The translations under genes were made by a program, and so were the position numbers. Of a stretch of 64,000 nt of DNA, positions 1 to 11,758 are shown in pieces (position 1 is the first letter of the stretch; each line of letters begins with the position of its first letter). The notes beneath the pieces were generated by a model that was not told where the DNA came from, searched no databases, and saw nothing but the letters and a program-made list of their open reading frames with translations. This DNA comes from Stappia stellulata DSM 5886. Lineage in GTDB: Bacteria; Pseudomonadota; Alphaproteobacteria; Rhizobiales; Stappiaceae. Location of the stretch: contig NZ_KE384082.1 of the NCBI RefSeq assembly GCF_000423705.1, positions 866,843 to 930,842 of the forward strand, written 5' to 3'.

Positions 1-778
1 CGACCACTTGTCCGTTTTCGTCGACGATGATCACCCGGTCCGCGTCGCCGTCAAGCGCGATGCCGATGTCCGCGCGAACCTCGTGGACCTTCCGGCAAAG
101 GGCTTCGGTGTCCGTCGAGCCGCACTTGAGGTTGATGTTGTAGCCATCCGGCTCGTCGCCGATCGCGATCACCTCCGCGCCGAGCTCCCAGAGAGCGTCC
201 GGCGCGACCTTGTAGGCCGCCCCATTGGCGCAATCGACCACGATTCGCAGTCCCGACAAGCTCATTTCGCGTGGAAGGGTGCGCTTGGCGAACTCCACGT
301 AGCGGTCGCGCATTCCGTCGATCCGGCGCGCACGGCCGAGCTTCGACGGCGCGGCAAGCATGGACGCCGGGTCGCGCTCGATCAGAACCTCGATCTCCTT
401 TTCCACCGCATCCGACAGCTTGTAGCCGTCCGGCCCGAAGAACTTGATGCCGTTGTCCTGATAGGGATTGTGCGAAGCGGAAATCATCACGCCGAGATCG
501 GCGCGCACGGAGCGAGTCAACATGGCCACGGCGGGTGTCGGCATCGGTCCGAGCAACAGCACGTCGAGACCGACCGATGTGAACCCGGCGACGAGCGCAT
601 TCTCGATCATGTAGCCGGACAGCCGCGTGTCCTTGCCGATCACGACCCGGTGGCGATGGGCCCCATTGCGGAAGGAAACGCCGGCGGCCATGCCGACCCT
701 GAGCGCAATGTCAGGGGTCATCGGCGCCCGGTTGGCCGTTCCGCGAATTCCATCCGTTCCGAAATACTTGCGTGTCAT
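1..778 (-). CDS. glmM: Phosphoglucosamine mutase, N-terminal 259 residues (cut by window edge)
   Basis: GlmM interconverts glucosamine-6-phosphate and glucosamine-1-phosphate in the cytoplasm, feeding UDP-GlcNAc synthesis for peptidoglycan and LPS. The protein begins [16 protein letters not shown], the classic GlmM N-terminus. The phosphoserine loop ISASHNP places the catalytic Ser at residue 102. A metal-binding loop (DGDADRV) lies just before the left edge. About 190 residues, including the sugar- and phosphate-binding domains, are outside the window. It lies 190 bp downstream of ftsH on the same strand, an order common in proteobacteria, with a hairpin between them. The ATG at 776-778 is chosen because the conserved N-terminus starts exactly there. 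Confidence 0.95.
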   Translation of the reverse strand, partial: MTRKYFGTDGIRGTANRAPMTPDIALRVGMAAGVSFRNGAHRHRVVIGKDTRLSGYMIENALVAGFTSVGLDVLLLGPMPTPAVAMLTRSVRADLGVMISASHNPYQDNGIKFFGPDGYKLSDAVEKEIEVLIERDPASMLAAPSKLGRARRIDGMRDRYVEFAKRTLPREMSLSGLRIVVDCANGAAYKVAPDALWELGAEVIAIGDEPDGYNINLKCGSTDTEALCRKVHEVRADIGIALDGDADRVIIVDENGQVV

Positions 779-913
779 GCGAACCCTGTTACGTCCTGCG
801 AAAGCGCCAAGCGGGAAAAGCCCCGTCGCGCGGGCATCGCCCCGAGGGGATACCCGTTTCCCTAGCACCATCGTCAGGCAAACAGGTTCAAAATTTGTGT
901 TCATTCGTAACAA

Positions 914-940
914 AGGCCCGGCGGTCATCCCGCCGGGCCT
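914..940 (-). terminator. Hairpin after ftsH, probable intrinsic terminator
   Basis: An 11-bp perfect GC-rich inverted repeat (914-924 with 930-940, loop 925-929) lies 29 bp past the ftsH stop. Reading the minus strand, it is followed by a short T run (TTTG). The T tract is weak, so read-through into glmM is likely. Confidence 0.55.
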
Positions 941-968
941 GGATTTCCTGAAACCGCTGTAAGCCCTG

Positions 969-2897
<1,929 letters not shown>

Positions 2898-3026
2898 TGC
2901 GTTTCCTTCACCGCGGGCGCGCGGCGGTCTGCGCCGAGGACGATAAGCATAGACTGCAAGATAGGTCTCACAGGCGGGACTGCCAAGGTGACACGCGAGA
3001 TTTGCATCAAACCCCTCACATTTTCC

Positions 3027-4367
3027 TTAAGTCGTTCGCGAATGCAGCGAATTTAAGGAATTTCCCGGGAGTTCCGCCTCTTCGAACAGCGGCAGGAGGG
3101 ACAGGTGGACGCTGGCGGGCGGCGCGGCGGTGCCGAATCCGGGACAATATGGCGCATCGCCATCGCGCAGGAGGCAGGGCGCGGTGTCGAAGGCCTGCGC
3201 GGGCCAGCCCGCCGGCATCGCGATGGCAGGCGCCGCGTCCCCGCGTTTGACCATGTCGGCGCGCGCGACGACCGCGACCTTTTCCACTGTCGTCGTCGAC
3301 ACGGCGAAACGCCCGTCCCAGATCCAGGCGCCGGGCCCGCGCGCCACAAGCGGTTCGGGCGGACTGCGACCGTATTCGCGCCACATCACCAGTGCCGAGG
3401 CCGTTCGCCGGACAACCGCCCCGGCGAGCGTTGCCTGCGCGCCCGGCTTTCCCGCCAGATCGCCAACGAGGCGCTCGAGCTTCTCGATGCGAACTGGGTA
3501 GGCTTGTCCGCCGACCCGCCGCAGCAGGCGGGAGACCAACCTGAGCAGCACCTCCTCCGGGACGGCGGCGAGGGCGGCGAGCGGAAGGCGCACCGGTCCG
3601 GCCGCATGCACCTGCGCATGGCGCGTCGCCACGTCGCGCACCCAGGCATCGAGCGCCGCCGACGCCCGCCCCATGCGCGCCGCCGTCTCTCCAAGCCGGC
3701 GCGGTGTCAGCCCTTCGGCTGCCAACTCCGGGAGGAGCGCCCGCACGCGCACGCGCGCAAAGGCGAGATCGTCGTTCGAAGGGTCGCTGCACCAGGCGAT
3801 ATCGCGCACGGCAAGCGTCGCTGCCAGTCGCGCCTTCGCGATCCCCAGCAACGGGCGCAACAGCACGACGCCGTCGCGCTCGGCGACCGGCGCCATGGAA
3901 GCAAGGCCATAGACCCCGCTCCCGCGCGCCAGCCTGAGCAGGAAGGTTTCCGCCTGGTCCTCCAGATGATGCGCCAAAACGAGTGCGTCGCCGCCGTCAT
4001 CGGCAAGCGCGCGCGCCATCAGAGCGAACCTGGCGTCGCGGGCCTCCGCCTGGAGATTGCCGGACGGCTTGTCCCCGGCCCATTTCAGGATGCGGCATTC
4101 AAGCCCCTGTGCGCGGGCAAGCCCTGCAACCATCTCGGTCTCGCCACCCGCCTCGGGGCGCAGGCCATGGTCGACGGTAAGGACCGAGAGCTCCGGCGCA
4201 CACGAGGTCCGGTGCCGCCATTCGGCGAGAAGGACCATGAGCGCGAGCGAGTCCGCGCCACCGGACACGGCAACGGCAAGCTTGCGATACCCGCCAAACA
4301 CAGAAAACAGCCGGTCGGCCTCGTCCGGCGCGATTGCGCGGGACGGTTCGCAGTCAGGCGCAGCCAC
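3027..4367 (-). CDS. tilS: tRNA(Ile)-lysidine synthase
   Basis: TilS adds lysine to C34 of the minor tRNA-Ile(CAU) so that it reads AUA; the gene is essential in most bacteria. The 446-aa protein carries the N-type ATP-pyrophosphatase P-loop SGGADS at 35-40 and downstream HHLEDQAET, both diagnostic. The C-terminal half is divergent, as is normal in the family. The start is a GTG at 4367 that overlaps the 3' end of cpoB by 14 bp, indicating translational coupling. No better in-frame start precedes the P-loop. Confidence 0.93.
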   Translation of the reverse strand: MAAPDCEPSRAIAPDEADRLFSVFGGYRKLAVAVSGGADSLALMVLLAEWRHRTSCAPELSVLTVDHGLRPEAGGETEMVAGLARAQGLECRILKWAGDKPSGNLQAEARDARFALMARALADDGGDALVLAHHLEDQAETFLLRLARGSGVYGLASMAPVAERDGVVLLRPLLGIAKARLAATLAVRDIAWCSDPSNDDLAFARVRVRALLPELAAEGLTPRRLGETAARMGRASAALDAWVRDVATRHAQVHAAGPVRLPLAALAAVPEEVLLRLVSRLLRRVGGQAYPVRIEKLERLVGDLAGKPGAQATLAGAVVRRTASALVMWREYGRSPPEPLVARGPGAWIWDGRFAVSTTTVEKVAVVARADMVKRGDAAPAIAMPAGWPAQAFDTAPCLLRDGDAPYCPGFGTAAPPASVHLSLLPLFEEAELPGNSLNSLHSRTT

Positions 4368-5382
4368 TGCGCTGCTTCTGGGCCTCGGCCTCCGCGCGGA
4401 TCGAGGTTGGGGCGCCGGGGTATTTGGTCAGGAGTTCGGAAAACGTCGCGCAGGCGGCATCGGTCTGGCCGATGCCCCGCAGCGAAAGCCCGAGCTTGAG
4501 CAGGCTGTCAGTCACCTTGGCGCTGTCGGGGTAATCTGTGTAGCTCTTCAGGAAGGCATCGGCGGCTTCGCGGTACTGGTCGCGGGCATAATGGCTCTCG
4601 CCAAGCCAGAACTGGGCGTTGGCCGCCTGCGGATCGTTGGGATTGGCCTCCAGGAATGCCCGAAACTCGCGTTCGGCCGCCTGATAATCGCCGGACAGGA
4701 TGAGCGAATAGGCCGCGTCATATTGCGAACGCGGCGAACCCGACGACAGCGCGGCCATGTCGTTGCCCCCGCCGGAAACGCCCGGCGGCGTGGTGGAGCC
4801 GCCGGGGTCGGACGACGGCGCGGATCCGATGCCGCGCGCCAGGGCGGAGAGATCGAGGGGCCCGCCGCTGCCTCCTTCCCGGTAACCGCCCTCGGCCGCG
4901 AACTCGGCATCGCCCGACCCGCCCTCGGCTGGGATCTGCCCCAACGTCTGGGGGGCCGCGCCATAGCTTTCGCTGCCATTGATGGTGCCGGCGAAGTCCT
5001 GCGTTCCGGACGCCGACGGCGGACGGGCGTCGGAGCGGTTTCCGCTGCCCTGCTCCAGTTGCTGAAAGCGATACTCGTTGTCCTCCTGCATCCGCCGGAT
5101 CTGGTCCTGAAGCTGGCGGATCTGGAAGTTGAGTTGCTCGACCTGGCCGGTCAGCGTGCGCATCTGGTCCTCGACCTGGTTGAGGCGTACCGAGGCCTGT
5201 CCGTCGTCGCGCGACCCGAAAAGCTGCGCCTTTGCCGGCAGCGTGGCAACGCCAAGGGCGACAATCAGGGCAAGCATCGCCGTGAGAAGGCGGGCACCGA
5301 CCGCGCCCGGGCGCACCGCCGGACGGCGGTGCCTTTGCCGCAGACCGGCGGCTTCACGTCTGGTGGACATTGACAATTCCAT
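4354..5382 (-). CDS. cpoB: Tol-Pal cell division coordinator CpoB (YbgF)
   Basis: A periplasmic protein (342 aa) that links the Tol-Pal machine with peptidoglycan synthesis at the septum. It has an N-terminal signal peptide with hydrophobic core about 31-48 and predicted cleavage after AKA (52). A trimerising coiled coil follows at about 63-112, then a low-complexity Gly/Ser/Pro linker, then a C-terminal TPR domain from about 215 to the end. I chose the ATG at 5382 because GGAGGAG ends 4 nt upstream on the minus strand; an upstream in-frame ATG at 5412 lacks this. It is last in the tol-pal cluster and overlaps tilS. Confidence 0.9.
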   Translation of the reverse strand: MELSMSTRREAAGLRQRHRRPAVRPGAVGARLLTAMLALIVALGVATLPAKAQLFGSRDDGQASVRLNQVEDQMRTLTGQVEQLNFQIRQLQDQIRRMQEDNEYRFQQLEQGSGNRSDARPPSASGTQDFAGTINGSESYGAAPQTLGQIPAEGGSGDAEFAAEGGYREGGSGGPLDLSALARGIGSAPSSDPGGSTTPPGVSGGGNDMAALSSGSPRSQYDAAYSLILSGDYQAAEREFRAFLEANPNDPQAANAQFWLGESHYARDQYREAADAFLKSYTDYPDSAKVTDSLLKLGLSLRGIGQTDAACATFSELLTKYPGAPTSIRAEAEAQKQRSGCA

Positions 5383-5616
5383 GCATCTCCTCCGCCCCGA
5401 CGGGGGGTTCATTGCCGAAGACCGTGTGCCGACCGCCCGGCCGCGCTGTCCGGCATGACAAATTGGACAAGACCGGCGCCTCGCGGGCTGACGGGCGTCG
5501 CGGGTGCCCGCGCGCCCGAGCGCGCGTCACGCCCGGTTGCGTAGCACAGGGCGCTGTGAGTTCGGCCAAATTTTGACGCCCGTGCAAGCCGCCGCCGGGC
5601 GCGGGGGCCCTGGAAC

Positions 5617-5654
5617 GCAAAAACGGCCGGAGGCGCCCAGCGCATCCAGCCGTT
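5617..5654 (-). terminator. Intrinsic terminator after pal
   Basis: The stem AACGGC (minus strand, 5649-5654) pairs with GCCGTT (5622-5627), and the interior adds further GG/CC and GCGC/GCGC pairs. A run of T follows on the minus strand (5619-5623). It lies 28 bp past the pal stop and suggests that much transcription ends here before cpoB. The rest of the pal-cpoB gap (5383-5616) is GC-rich with no other feature I can support. Confidence 0.7.
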
Positions 5655-5681
5655 CTGAAATCCCGCCGCATCGAACTGCGA

Positions 5682-6167
5682 TCAGCTTCCGGCGTTGTTC
5701 AGCACGGTGACCGCACGCCGGTTCTGCGTCCAGCAGGATTCGTCGTTGCACACGGCAACCGGACGTTCCTTGCCATAGGAGATCGTCTTGACGCGGCTTG
5801 CGGAAATCCCGCGCGAGACGAGATAGTCGCGCACCGCATTGGCACGGCGCGCACCGAGCGCGATGTTGTACTGGCGCGTGCCGCGTTCGTCGGCATGCCC
5901 CTCGATGGTCACCGTGTAGCGGCTATAGCTTTGCAGCCACTTGACCTGCTTGTTCAGCGTCGCGGTCGCCTGCGACGACAGCGTGGTCTGGTCGTTTCCG
6001 AAGAACACGCGATCGCCAACGTTGACGACGAAGTCCTGGCCGGTGCCCGGCTGGACATTGCCCGTCAGGCCGTCCGGCTTGGTCTGTGCGCAGGCGGCAA
6101 GCAGCAACGTGCCTGCGACGACGGCGGCGAAGCGTACGCCCCGGCCCTGCATCCCGAATTGCATCAT
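5682..6167 (-). CDS. pal: Peptidoglycan-associated outer-membrane lipoprotein Pal
   Basis: Outer-membrane lipoprotein of 161 aa that binds peptidoglycan and is relocated to the division site by TolQRAB. The signal peptide ends in the lipobox LLAAC, so Cys26 is the predicted lipidated residue. An OmpA-like peptidoglycan-binding domain fills residues about 48-155, with the motif EGHADERGTRQYN. Two cysteines near the C-terminus (AVCNDESC) are spaced to form a disulfide, as in many alphaproteobacterial Pals. The start ATG at 6167 follows GGAG with 9 nt spacing; a second ATG is adjacent. Confidence 0.97.
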   Translation of the reverse strand: MMQFGMQGRGVRFAAVVAGTLLLAACAQTKPDGLTGNVQPGTGQDFVVNVGDRVFFGNDQTTLSSQATATLNKQVKWLQSYSRYTVTIEGHADERGTRQYNIALGARRANAVRDYLVSRGISASRVKTISYGKERPVAVCNDESCWTQNRRAVTVLNNAGS

Positions 6168-6362
6168 GAATTCCTACTCCTGATCCCCACGGCCCCGATA
6201 GGGTAAACGCTTCTAAAGCGAAACTGGTTAAGCCGCCGTTCAGCAACGTGGTTAATTTTTTCTTTCCCGGCCTGCCCGGCTCTTGGCGCCCAGGCCGCGC
6301 GCCACCACGGTCTCGGATCGGACAGGCGGCGGATTTCAGCCACCGAGCCTATCCCGCTACAC

Positions 6363-7751
6363 CTATTCCAGCAAGGGCGACCAGGCCGGGTCGGAGGCGA
6401 AGGCCGGCACCGGCAGGCGCCGCTCGTTGTAGCCGGTGAGATCCACCGTCCACAGCTGCGGCCCGCCGTTGGCGCCCGGCGTTTCCCGGAAAAACACCAG
6501 AACGCGTCCGTTCGGCGACCATGCCGGGCCTTCGTTGTGATAGCCCTCCGTCAGCACGCGTTCACCCGATCCGTCGGGCCGCATCACGCCGATCATGAAG
6601 CGGCCCTGGTTCATCTTGGTGAAGGCGATCAGATCCCCGCGCGGCGACCAGACCGGGGTCGAGTAGCGCCCGGGACCGAAACTGATGCGCTGCGGGTTTC
6701 CGCCGCCGGCGTCCATCACATAGAGCTGCTGCGAACCGCCACGATCGGATTCGAACACGATCCGGTTGCCGTCCGGCGAATAGGACGGGCTGGTGTCGAT
6801 CGCCGGCGTGTTGGTCAGCCGCGTCGTGCGGCGCGAACGCAGGTCCATCACGAAAATATTGGCATTGCCACCCTGCTGCAGGCTCATCGCCACCCGCTGG
6901 CCGTCGGGCGAAAACCGGGGCGCGAACGTCATGCCGGGAAAGTTGCCAACCACCTCGCGCTGACCCGTCTCGATGTTCAGGAGATAGACCTTCGGGTCCG
7001 ATCCGTCATAGGCCATGTAGGTAACTTCCTGGCGCGACGGCGAAAAGCGGGGCGTGAGCACCAGGTCTTTTCCGTTCGTCAGGTAGCGCACGTTGGCGCC
7101 GTCCTGATCCATGATCGCCAGCCGCTTGACGCGCTTGTCCTTCGGACCCGTCTCATCGACGAAAACGATGCGCGTGTCGAAGTAACCCTTTTCCCCCGTC
7201 AGACGCTCATAGATCGCATCCGCGATGATATGCGCCATGCGTCGCCAGTTTTCGGAGGTCGTGTAGAACTGCTGACCGAGCATCTGCTGGCCGGCAAACA
7301 CGTCCCAAAGGCGGAATTCCGCCCGGATGCGTCCGTCGGACTGGCGCGCAATCGCGCCGACAACGAGCGCCTGCGCGCCGATCGGCCGCCAGGAGGCGAA
7401 CTGCGGCGGGGCGCCGGTGCTCACGTTCTTCTCGATGAAGCTCGCCGGATCGAGCGTGCGAAACAGGCCGGAGCGGCCAAGATCGGCGGTGATCACCTCG
7501 GAAATCTGGGCCGCCATATCGGCATCGCCCCCCTGACCGGAAAAGGTCGGGATCGCGATGGGCAACGGCTCGATGTTGCCCTGGGTGACATCGATCTCCA
7601 CCACCGCGTGCGCCGGGGTCGGCGGCGCGAGCGCGCCCCCCCCGATCGTCACGGCAACAAGCATCGCGACAGCGGACAAGACGCGGGCTGTGGCATGGCC
7701 AACAGCTCGCCCCGGCTTCACGCTTGGCTTCATCGCTTGAGGCTCCATCAT
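6363..7751 (-). CDS. tolB: Tol-Pal system beta-propeller protein TolB
   Basis: Periplasmic TolB (462 aa) binds Pal and is displaced by TolA during envelope constriction. It has a signal peptide with cleavage after AHA (about 49), then a TolB N-domain (52-180), then a six-bladed propeller with repeated PxFSPDG-type blades (for example [14 protein letters not shown]). I place the start at the ATG at 7751: GGGAG lies 6 nt upstream, and any earlier in-frame start would run back towards or into tolA. A second ATG at 7733, with its own GGAG, is a possible alternative. It follows tolA by 112 bp. Confidence 0.95.
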   Translation of the reverse strand: MMEPQAMKPSVKPGRAVGHATARVLSAVAMLVAVTIGGGALAPPTPAHAVVEIDVTQGNIEPLPIAIPTFSGQGGDADMAAQISEVITADLGRSGLFRTLDPASFIEKNVSTGAPPQFASWRPIGAQALVVGAIARQSDGRIRAEFRLWDVFAGQQMLGQQFYTTSENWRRMAHIIADAIYERLTGEKGYFDTRIVFVDETGPKDKRVKRLAIMDQDGANVRYLTNGKDLVLTPRFSPSRQEVTYMAYDGSDPKVYLLNIETGQREVVGNFPGMTFAPRFSPDGQRVAMSLQQGGNANIFVMDLRSRRTTRLTNTPAIDTSPSYSPDGNRIVFESDRGGSQQLYVMDAGGGNPQRISFGPGRYSTPVWSPRGDLIAFTKMNQGRFMIGVMRPDGSGERVLTEGYHNEGPAWSPNGRVLVFFRETPGANGGPQLWTVDLTGYNERRLPVPAFASDPAWSPLLE

Positions 7752-7863
7752 GCGAGGCTCCCATGCGGCGCGATCTGGCGCGCCGTCTCTTCCAGTATCA
7801 TGTTTCCGGGCGCGGCCTGAACCGCATCCGTGCGGGAGAATTCCCGACTGGCGCATCGACGCA

Positions 7864-8817
7864 TCATCCGCCCAACAGGTCCCGCGGGTCGAAATTGATG
7901 ATGACTTCACGCCAGGATTCATATTTGTCGCGCGGCAACGCATAGGGCGCGCAGCGCAGCACCGCACGCCTTGCGCTTTCCGCCGCGATCGTGAACGACG
8001 GATTGCCGCTCGAATTCATCACCTCCGGGCGCTGGTCGACGTCGCCGGACGGCGTCAGGAAGACCTTCAGCCGCACATTGAGGTCGGACGCGCCGGCCGT
8101 GCCCGCCGGCGGGCTCCAGCATCGGGAAATCTGCCCGCGCAGGGCATCGAGCTCCGACTGGCTCATCGTCACGTTGCTCAGCCCCTCGCGGCTGCCGAGC
8201 GAGGCCGGCGTGTCGGAGGACGAGGGCGCCCCCCCGCCGGCGGGTTCCACCTTGTTGAGGAGCGCGGCGATCTGGTTGGGATTGAAATCCTTCGGCGGAT
8301 CGGTCCGCGGCGGCGGTGTCGGCTTGGTGCGCGGTCGTGCGGAGGCCGGCAACGGCGGCGGCGTTTCCGCCACCTGCGGTTCCGGTTCCGGCGCGGGCGC
8401 AGGCGCGGGTTCGGCCTCCACCGGCTGGGGCGCCGGTTCGGGTTCGGGTTCGGGCGCCGGCTCCGGCGGGGCGGGCTCGGGCGGCGCGGGTTCGGGCGGC
8501 GGCGCGGGAGTCGGCTCAGGTGCCGGTGTCGGCTCCGGCGCGGCCTCGCGCGGCTGCTTGGCGGCGGTTTCGGCGGGCGGCGTTTCGGGATCGGGATCGG
8601 GCACCGGTTTTTCCGCCGGCTTGGTCGCCTCGATCTCGCGAACCTCTGCGTCCTTTTCGCCGATACGCAATCGGGTGAGTTCGGAGATCGGCACGAGATC
8701 CACCGGCAAGGTGTCCACCGGGCCGACGTCGAACGGACGCGCTTCGGGGAATGACACCACTCCCCAAACCAGCACGGCCAGATGGCCGCCGATCGATGCG
8801 ATCAGGCCGACACGCAT
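7864..8817 (-). CDS. tolA: Tol-Pal energy-transducing protein TolA
   Basis: TolA spans the periplasm and passes proton-motive energy from TolQR to TolB-Pal. The 317-aa protein has a single N-terminal membrane segment (about 5-23) and a C-terminal TolA/TonB-like domain (215-317). That domain has two cysteines (about 233 and 289) placed like the disulfide pair of E. coli domain III. The spacer (about 66-172) is Pro/Glu-rich with repeated PEPAP units, not the Ala/Lys helix of enterobacterial TolA. It starts 20 bp after tolR on the same transcript. Confidence 0.92.
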   Translation of the reverse strand: MRVGLIASIGGHLAVLVWGVVSFPEARPFDVGPVDTLPVDLVPISELTRLRIGEKDAEVREIEATKPAEKPVPDPDPETPPAETAAKQPREAAPEPTPAPEPTPAPPPEPAPPEPAPPEPAPEPEPEPAPQPVEAEPAPAPAPEPEPQVAETPPPLPASARPRTKPTPPPRTDPPKDFNPNQIAALLNKVEPAGGGAPSSSDTPASLGSREGLSNVTMSQSELDALRGQISRCWSPPAGTAGASDLNVRLKVFLTPSGDVDQRPEVMNSSGNPSFTIAAESARRAVLRCAPYALPRDKYESWREVIINFDPRDLLGG

Positions 8818-8837
8818 TACCCGCTAAGGCTCCTCAC

Positions 8838-9287
8838 CTACTGCTGCTCTTCCAGCGTCACGAGACCCAGCCGCTTGTAGCCGGCCGCGTTGATGCGCCC
8901 CATCACCCGCATGATCGTGCCATAGTCGGCGTTCTCGTCGCCGCGCACGAAAATCCGTTCGTCATAGCCGTTCTGCGCAATCGCCTCGAGCGTCGGGATC
9001 ACCTCGTCGGCGGCGATCTCGGAGTCTTGCATGAAGATGCGCCCGTCGGCCGCCACGGAGATCGTGATCGGCTCGGTTGCCCCCTCCAGCGGCTTCGCCT
9101 GCGTTTCCGGCAGGTCGAGCGGAACGCCCACGGTCAGGAGCGGCGCCGCCACCATGAAGATGATCAGGAGCACCAGCATCACGTCGACAAAGGGCGTGAC
9201 GTTGATCTCGCTCATCGGCTGATGGCGACGCCGACGCCTGCGCCGTCCGCCGCCCTGGTCGTCCGATGCGCCGAGCTGCATGCCCAT
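8838..9287 (-). CDS. tolR: ExbD/TolR-type inner-membrane protein TolR
   Basis: TolR (149 aa) completes the TolQ-TolR proton channel that powers TolA. After an Arg-rich cytoplasmic N-terminus it has the single ExbD/TolR membrane segment beginning EINVTPFVDVMLVLLIIF, whose Asp (FVD) is the proton-carrying residue. The periplasmic C-domain has the usual family fold features. The ATG at 9287 is preceded by GAGGAG with 7 nt spacing. Only 3 bp separate it from tolQ. Confidence 0.96.
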   Translation of the reverse strand: MGMQLGASDDQGGGRRRRRRRHQPMSEINVTPFVDVMLVLLIIFMVAAPLLTVGVPLDLPETQAKPLEGATEPITISVAADGRIFMQDSEIAADEVIPTLEAIAQNGYDERIFVRGDENADYGTIMRVMGRINAAGYKRLGLVTLEEQQ

Positions 9288-9290
9288 AGC

Positions 9291-10004
9291 TCAGCTCCTC
9301 TCGTCGATCTGACGCGACAGGATGGCCGAAAACTCGTCTGCGAAACCTTCCATGCGCGCCGCAAGCTTGCCGGCATCCGCCGACAGTTTGTTGTAGGCGA
9401 TCACGGCGGGAATGGCGGCCAACAGGCCAAGCGCGGTTGCAAGCAGCGCCTCGGCGATGCCCGGCGCCACGACCGCAAGATTGGTGCTCTTCGACGAGGC
9501 AATCGCCTGGAAACTGGTCATGATGCCCCAGACCGTACCGAACAGGCCGATGAAGGGCGCGGCCGAACCGACGGTCGCCAGCACCATCAGCCGCGCCTCG
9601 AGGCGTTCCGCCTCGCGCGCGATGGTCACATCCATCACCCGGTCGATGCGCTGGCGCAGGCTGGCGATCGCCGGACGCGCGCCCTCGTGGCTGCGCTTCC
9701 ATTCGCGCATCGCCGCGATGAACAGCGCCGACATCGAGTGGTTCGCCCGGCCCGAGAGCGTTCGGTAGAGTTCCTCCAGCGACTGGCCGGACCAGAACAC
9801 GGTCTCGAAGCGGTTCATCTGCCGCTTGGTGCGGGCGTACAGCAGCCATTTGTCGACAATGATCGCCCAGCACCAGATAGACGCACCGATGAGCCCGATC
9901 ATCACGAGCTTGACGACGAGATGCGCCTGAAAGAAGAGCGCGAAGAACGACATGTCGCCCTGAGGTGCGGCGAGGGTCGTTTGTGCAAGTTCTACGGGAT
10001 TCAT
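9291..10004 (-). CDS. tolQ: MotA/TolQ/ExbB proton channel protein TolQ
   Basis: TolQ (237 aa) has three predicted membrane segments: one N-terminal near 20-42 and two in the C-terminal half within VGSAAPFIGLFGTVWGIM and the PGIAEALLATALGL stretch. This is the TolQ/ExbB proton-channel core. I use the ATG at 10004 (MNPVELAQ), which matches alphaproteobacterial TolQ N-termini; an in-frame ATG at 10040 would add 12 residues. It is the first gene of tolQRAB. A perfect TTAA-N7-TTAA site lies about 170 bp upstream. Confidence 0.95.
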   Translation of the reverse strand: MNPVELAQTTLAAPQGDMSFFALFFQAHLVVKLVMIGLIGASIWCWAIIVDKWLLYARTKRQMNRFETVFWSGQSLEELYRTLSGRANHSMSALFIAAMREWKRSHEGARPAIASLRQRIDRVMDVTIAREAERLEARLMVLATVGSAAPFIGLFGTVWGIMTSFQAIASSKSTNLAVVAPGIAEALLATALGLLAAIPAVIAYNKLSADAGKLAARMEGFADEFSAILSRQIDERS

Positions 10005-10173
10005 TATGTAATTGGACCTCTTGCCCGATGTCATCGGCACGTCTGCCGGATCGGCCGCCGGTTGCCCGCCATCCGGACACCCTGTCCGGACCAGTCATGT
10101 TCGCTGAGTCACCCGCCTCAATGGCGAGCGATTTTGGCGAAACTGGGACTGTTTCCGCCGAATTTCTCCGGCA

Positions 10174-10188
10174 TTAAGCAGGCGTTAA
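10174..10188. promoter_or_regulatory. Candidate CtrA binding site upstream of tolQ
   Basis: The 244-bp gap between ybgC and tolQ contains TTAA, seven bases (GCAGGCG), then TTAA, an exact match to the consensus for the alphaproteobacterial cell-cycle regulator CtrA. A third TTAA follows at 10202-10205. The site is 170 bp from the tolQ start. I cannot see a convincing -10 element next to it. Confidence 0.45.
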
Positions 10189-10248
10189 GGTTACTGCCCG
10201 GTTAAGACGCAAGGGCTTTGGATCATACAACGCCGGCGCGCGATACCC

Positions 10249-10716
10249 TCAATCGGGTTGACCGGCGCCTTCAAGCCGCGCCGCAAGCGCCGCCGGCAGA
10301 CGGCGCGGACGGCCGTCGAAAGAGATGACGGCGACGGTGACGCTGGCGGAAAACAGGAGCGCCCCGGCACGACGCACCTCCTGCGCCAGACACAGGCGAG
10401 CCCCGCGCGCGCCGTCAAGCCGCGTGACCACCTCGAGCGCGTCGTCGATGCGCGCGGGCCCGAGAAAGTCGATCTCCATGCGCCGCACGGCGAAGGCCAG
10501 CGCCTCGCCATGCACGCCGTCGCTCAAATCTGCGTGATGAATGCCGCACAAGCGCAGGAAATCGGACCGGCCGCGCTCGATGAACTTCAGATAGGCCGCG
10601 TGATAGACGACACCGGTGAAATCCGTGTCCTCGTAGTAGACGCGCACCGGCAGGACGTGTCCCGACGGCGTCAGCCGGCCCGCGAGATCGGGCCAGGGGG
10701 CCGCCTCACCCGTCAT
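10249..10716 (-). CDS. ybgC: Acyl-CoA thioesterase YbgC, hot-dog fold
   Basis: A cytoplasmic 4-hydroxybenzoyl-CoA thioesterase-family enzyme (155 aa) normally found at the head of tol-pal clusters and linked to phospholipid metabolism. The catalytic region reads [17 protein letters not shown], with the Asp of the family active site and the following Tyr-His. The ATG at 10716 is preceded by GAGGA with 5 nt spacing and overlaps the end of ruvB by 11 bp. The coupling suggests co-transcription with ruvCAB. Confidence 0.92.
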   Translation of the reverse strand: MTGEAAPWPDLAGRLTPSGHVLPVRVYYEDTDFTGVVYHAAYLKFIERGRSDFLRLCGIHHADLSDGVHGEALAFAVRRMEIDFLGPARIDDALEVVTRLDGARGARLCLAQEVRRAGALLFSASVTVAVISFDGRPRRLPAALAARLEGAGQPD

Positions 10717-11758
10717 TGCCGTCCTCGGTGAAGAGACCGGGCTGCAGCGGATTGACGCCTCCCGGAACGGCAAGCCCCAGATGCTGGAACGCCGTCGGCG
10801 TCAGGATGCGTCCGCGCGGCGTGCGCTGGATGTAGCCCTGCTGGATCAGGAAGGGTTCGACGATCTCCTCGATCGCGTCGCGCGGTTCCGACAGGGCGGC
10901 GGCGATGGTTTCGATGCCGACCGGTCCGCCGCCGAATTTCAACGCGATCTGGTTGAGATAGCGTCGGTCGAGCTGGTCGAGCCCGGCGCTGTCCACCTCA
11001 AGCTGGGTCAGCGCCCGGTCGGCGATGCCCGCATCCACCGTCTCCTGTCCGGCGACGACGGCGAAATCGCGCACCCGGCGCAGCAGCCGGCCGGCGATGC
11101 GCGGCGTTCCGCGCGCGCGTCGCGCGATCTCGCGCGAGCCGTCCGCGCTCATGCCGATGCCGAGCAGGCGCGCACCGCGCGTCACGATCAGCTCCAGCTC
11201 TTCCGTGGTGTAGAACTGCAGCCGGACAGGAATGCCGAAGCGGTCGCGCAAGGGCGTGGTCAACAGCCCGAGACGGGTCGTCGCCGCCACCAGCGTGAAC
11301 TTCGCCAGATCGATCTTGACCGACCGCGCCGCCGGCCCCTCGCCGATGATGAGATCGAGCTGGAAGTCCTCCATCGCCGGATAGAGCACCTCCTCCACCG
11401 CCGGATTGAGCCGGTGGATCTCGTCGATAAAGAGCACGTCGCGCTCTTCCAGATTGGTCAAAAGCGCCGCAAGGTCACCGGCCTTGGCGATCACCGGACC
11501 CGATGTCGCGCGGAAATTCACGCCGAGCTCGCGCGCCATGATCTGCGCCAGCGTCGTCTTGCCGAGGCCGGGGGGACCGACGAAAAGCACATGATCGAGC
11601 GCTTCGCCACGTGCCTTGGCCGCGCCGATAAACACCTTGAGATTGGCGCGCGCCTGCGCCTGGCCGACGAAATCGTCGAGCACTTGCGGGCGCATCGTCG
11701 TGTCGATCTCGTCGCCGCGAACCTCGGACGTCACCAGACGGGGGTCGGCCTCGCTCAT
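10706..11758 (-). CDS. ruvB: Holliday junction branch migration helicase RuvB
   Basis: RuvB (350 aa) is the hexameric AAA+ motor that drives branch migration with RuvA. Walker [10 protein letters not shown] is at 61-69 and the Walker B region FIDEIHRL has DEIH at 112-115. The arginine-finger region and the C-terminal winged-helix domain (RTPRGR) follow. Its ATG overlaps the ruvA stop by 4 bp (ATGA), so translation is coupled within the ruvCAB operon. Confidence 0.98.
   Translation of the reverse strand: MSEADPRLVTSEVRGDEIDTTMRPQVLDDFVGQAQARANLKVFIGAAKARGEALDHVLFVGPPGLGKTTLAQIMARELGVNFRATSGPVIAKAGDLAALLTNLEERDVLFIDEIHRLNPAVEEVLYPAMEDFQLDLIIGEGPAARSVKIDLAKFTLVAATTRLGLLTTPLRDRFGIPVRLQFYTTEELELIVTRGARLLGIGMSADGSREIARRARGTPRIAGRLLRRVRDFAVVAGQETVDAGIADRALTQLEVDSAGLDQLDRRYLNQIALKFGGGPVGIETIAAALSEPRDAIEEIVEPFLIQQGYIQRTPRGRILTPTAFQHLGLAVPGGVNPLQPGLFTEDGNDG

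Noticed and set aside
6168-6362. A CtrA site in the pal-tolB gap from two TTAA words
   Set aside because: The TTAA words are separated by 20 bp, not seven.
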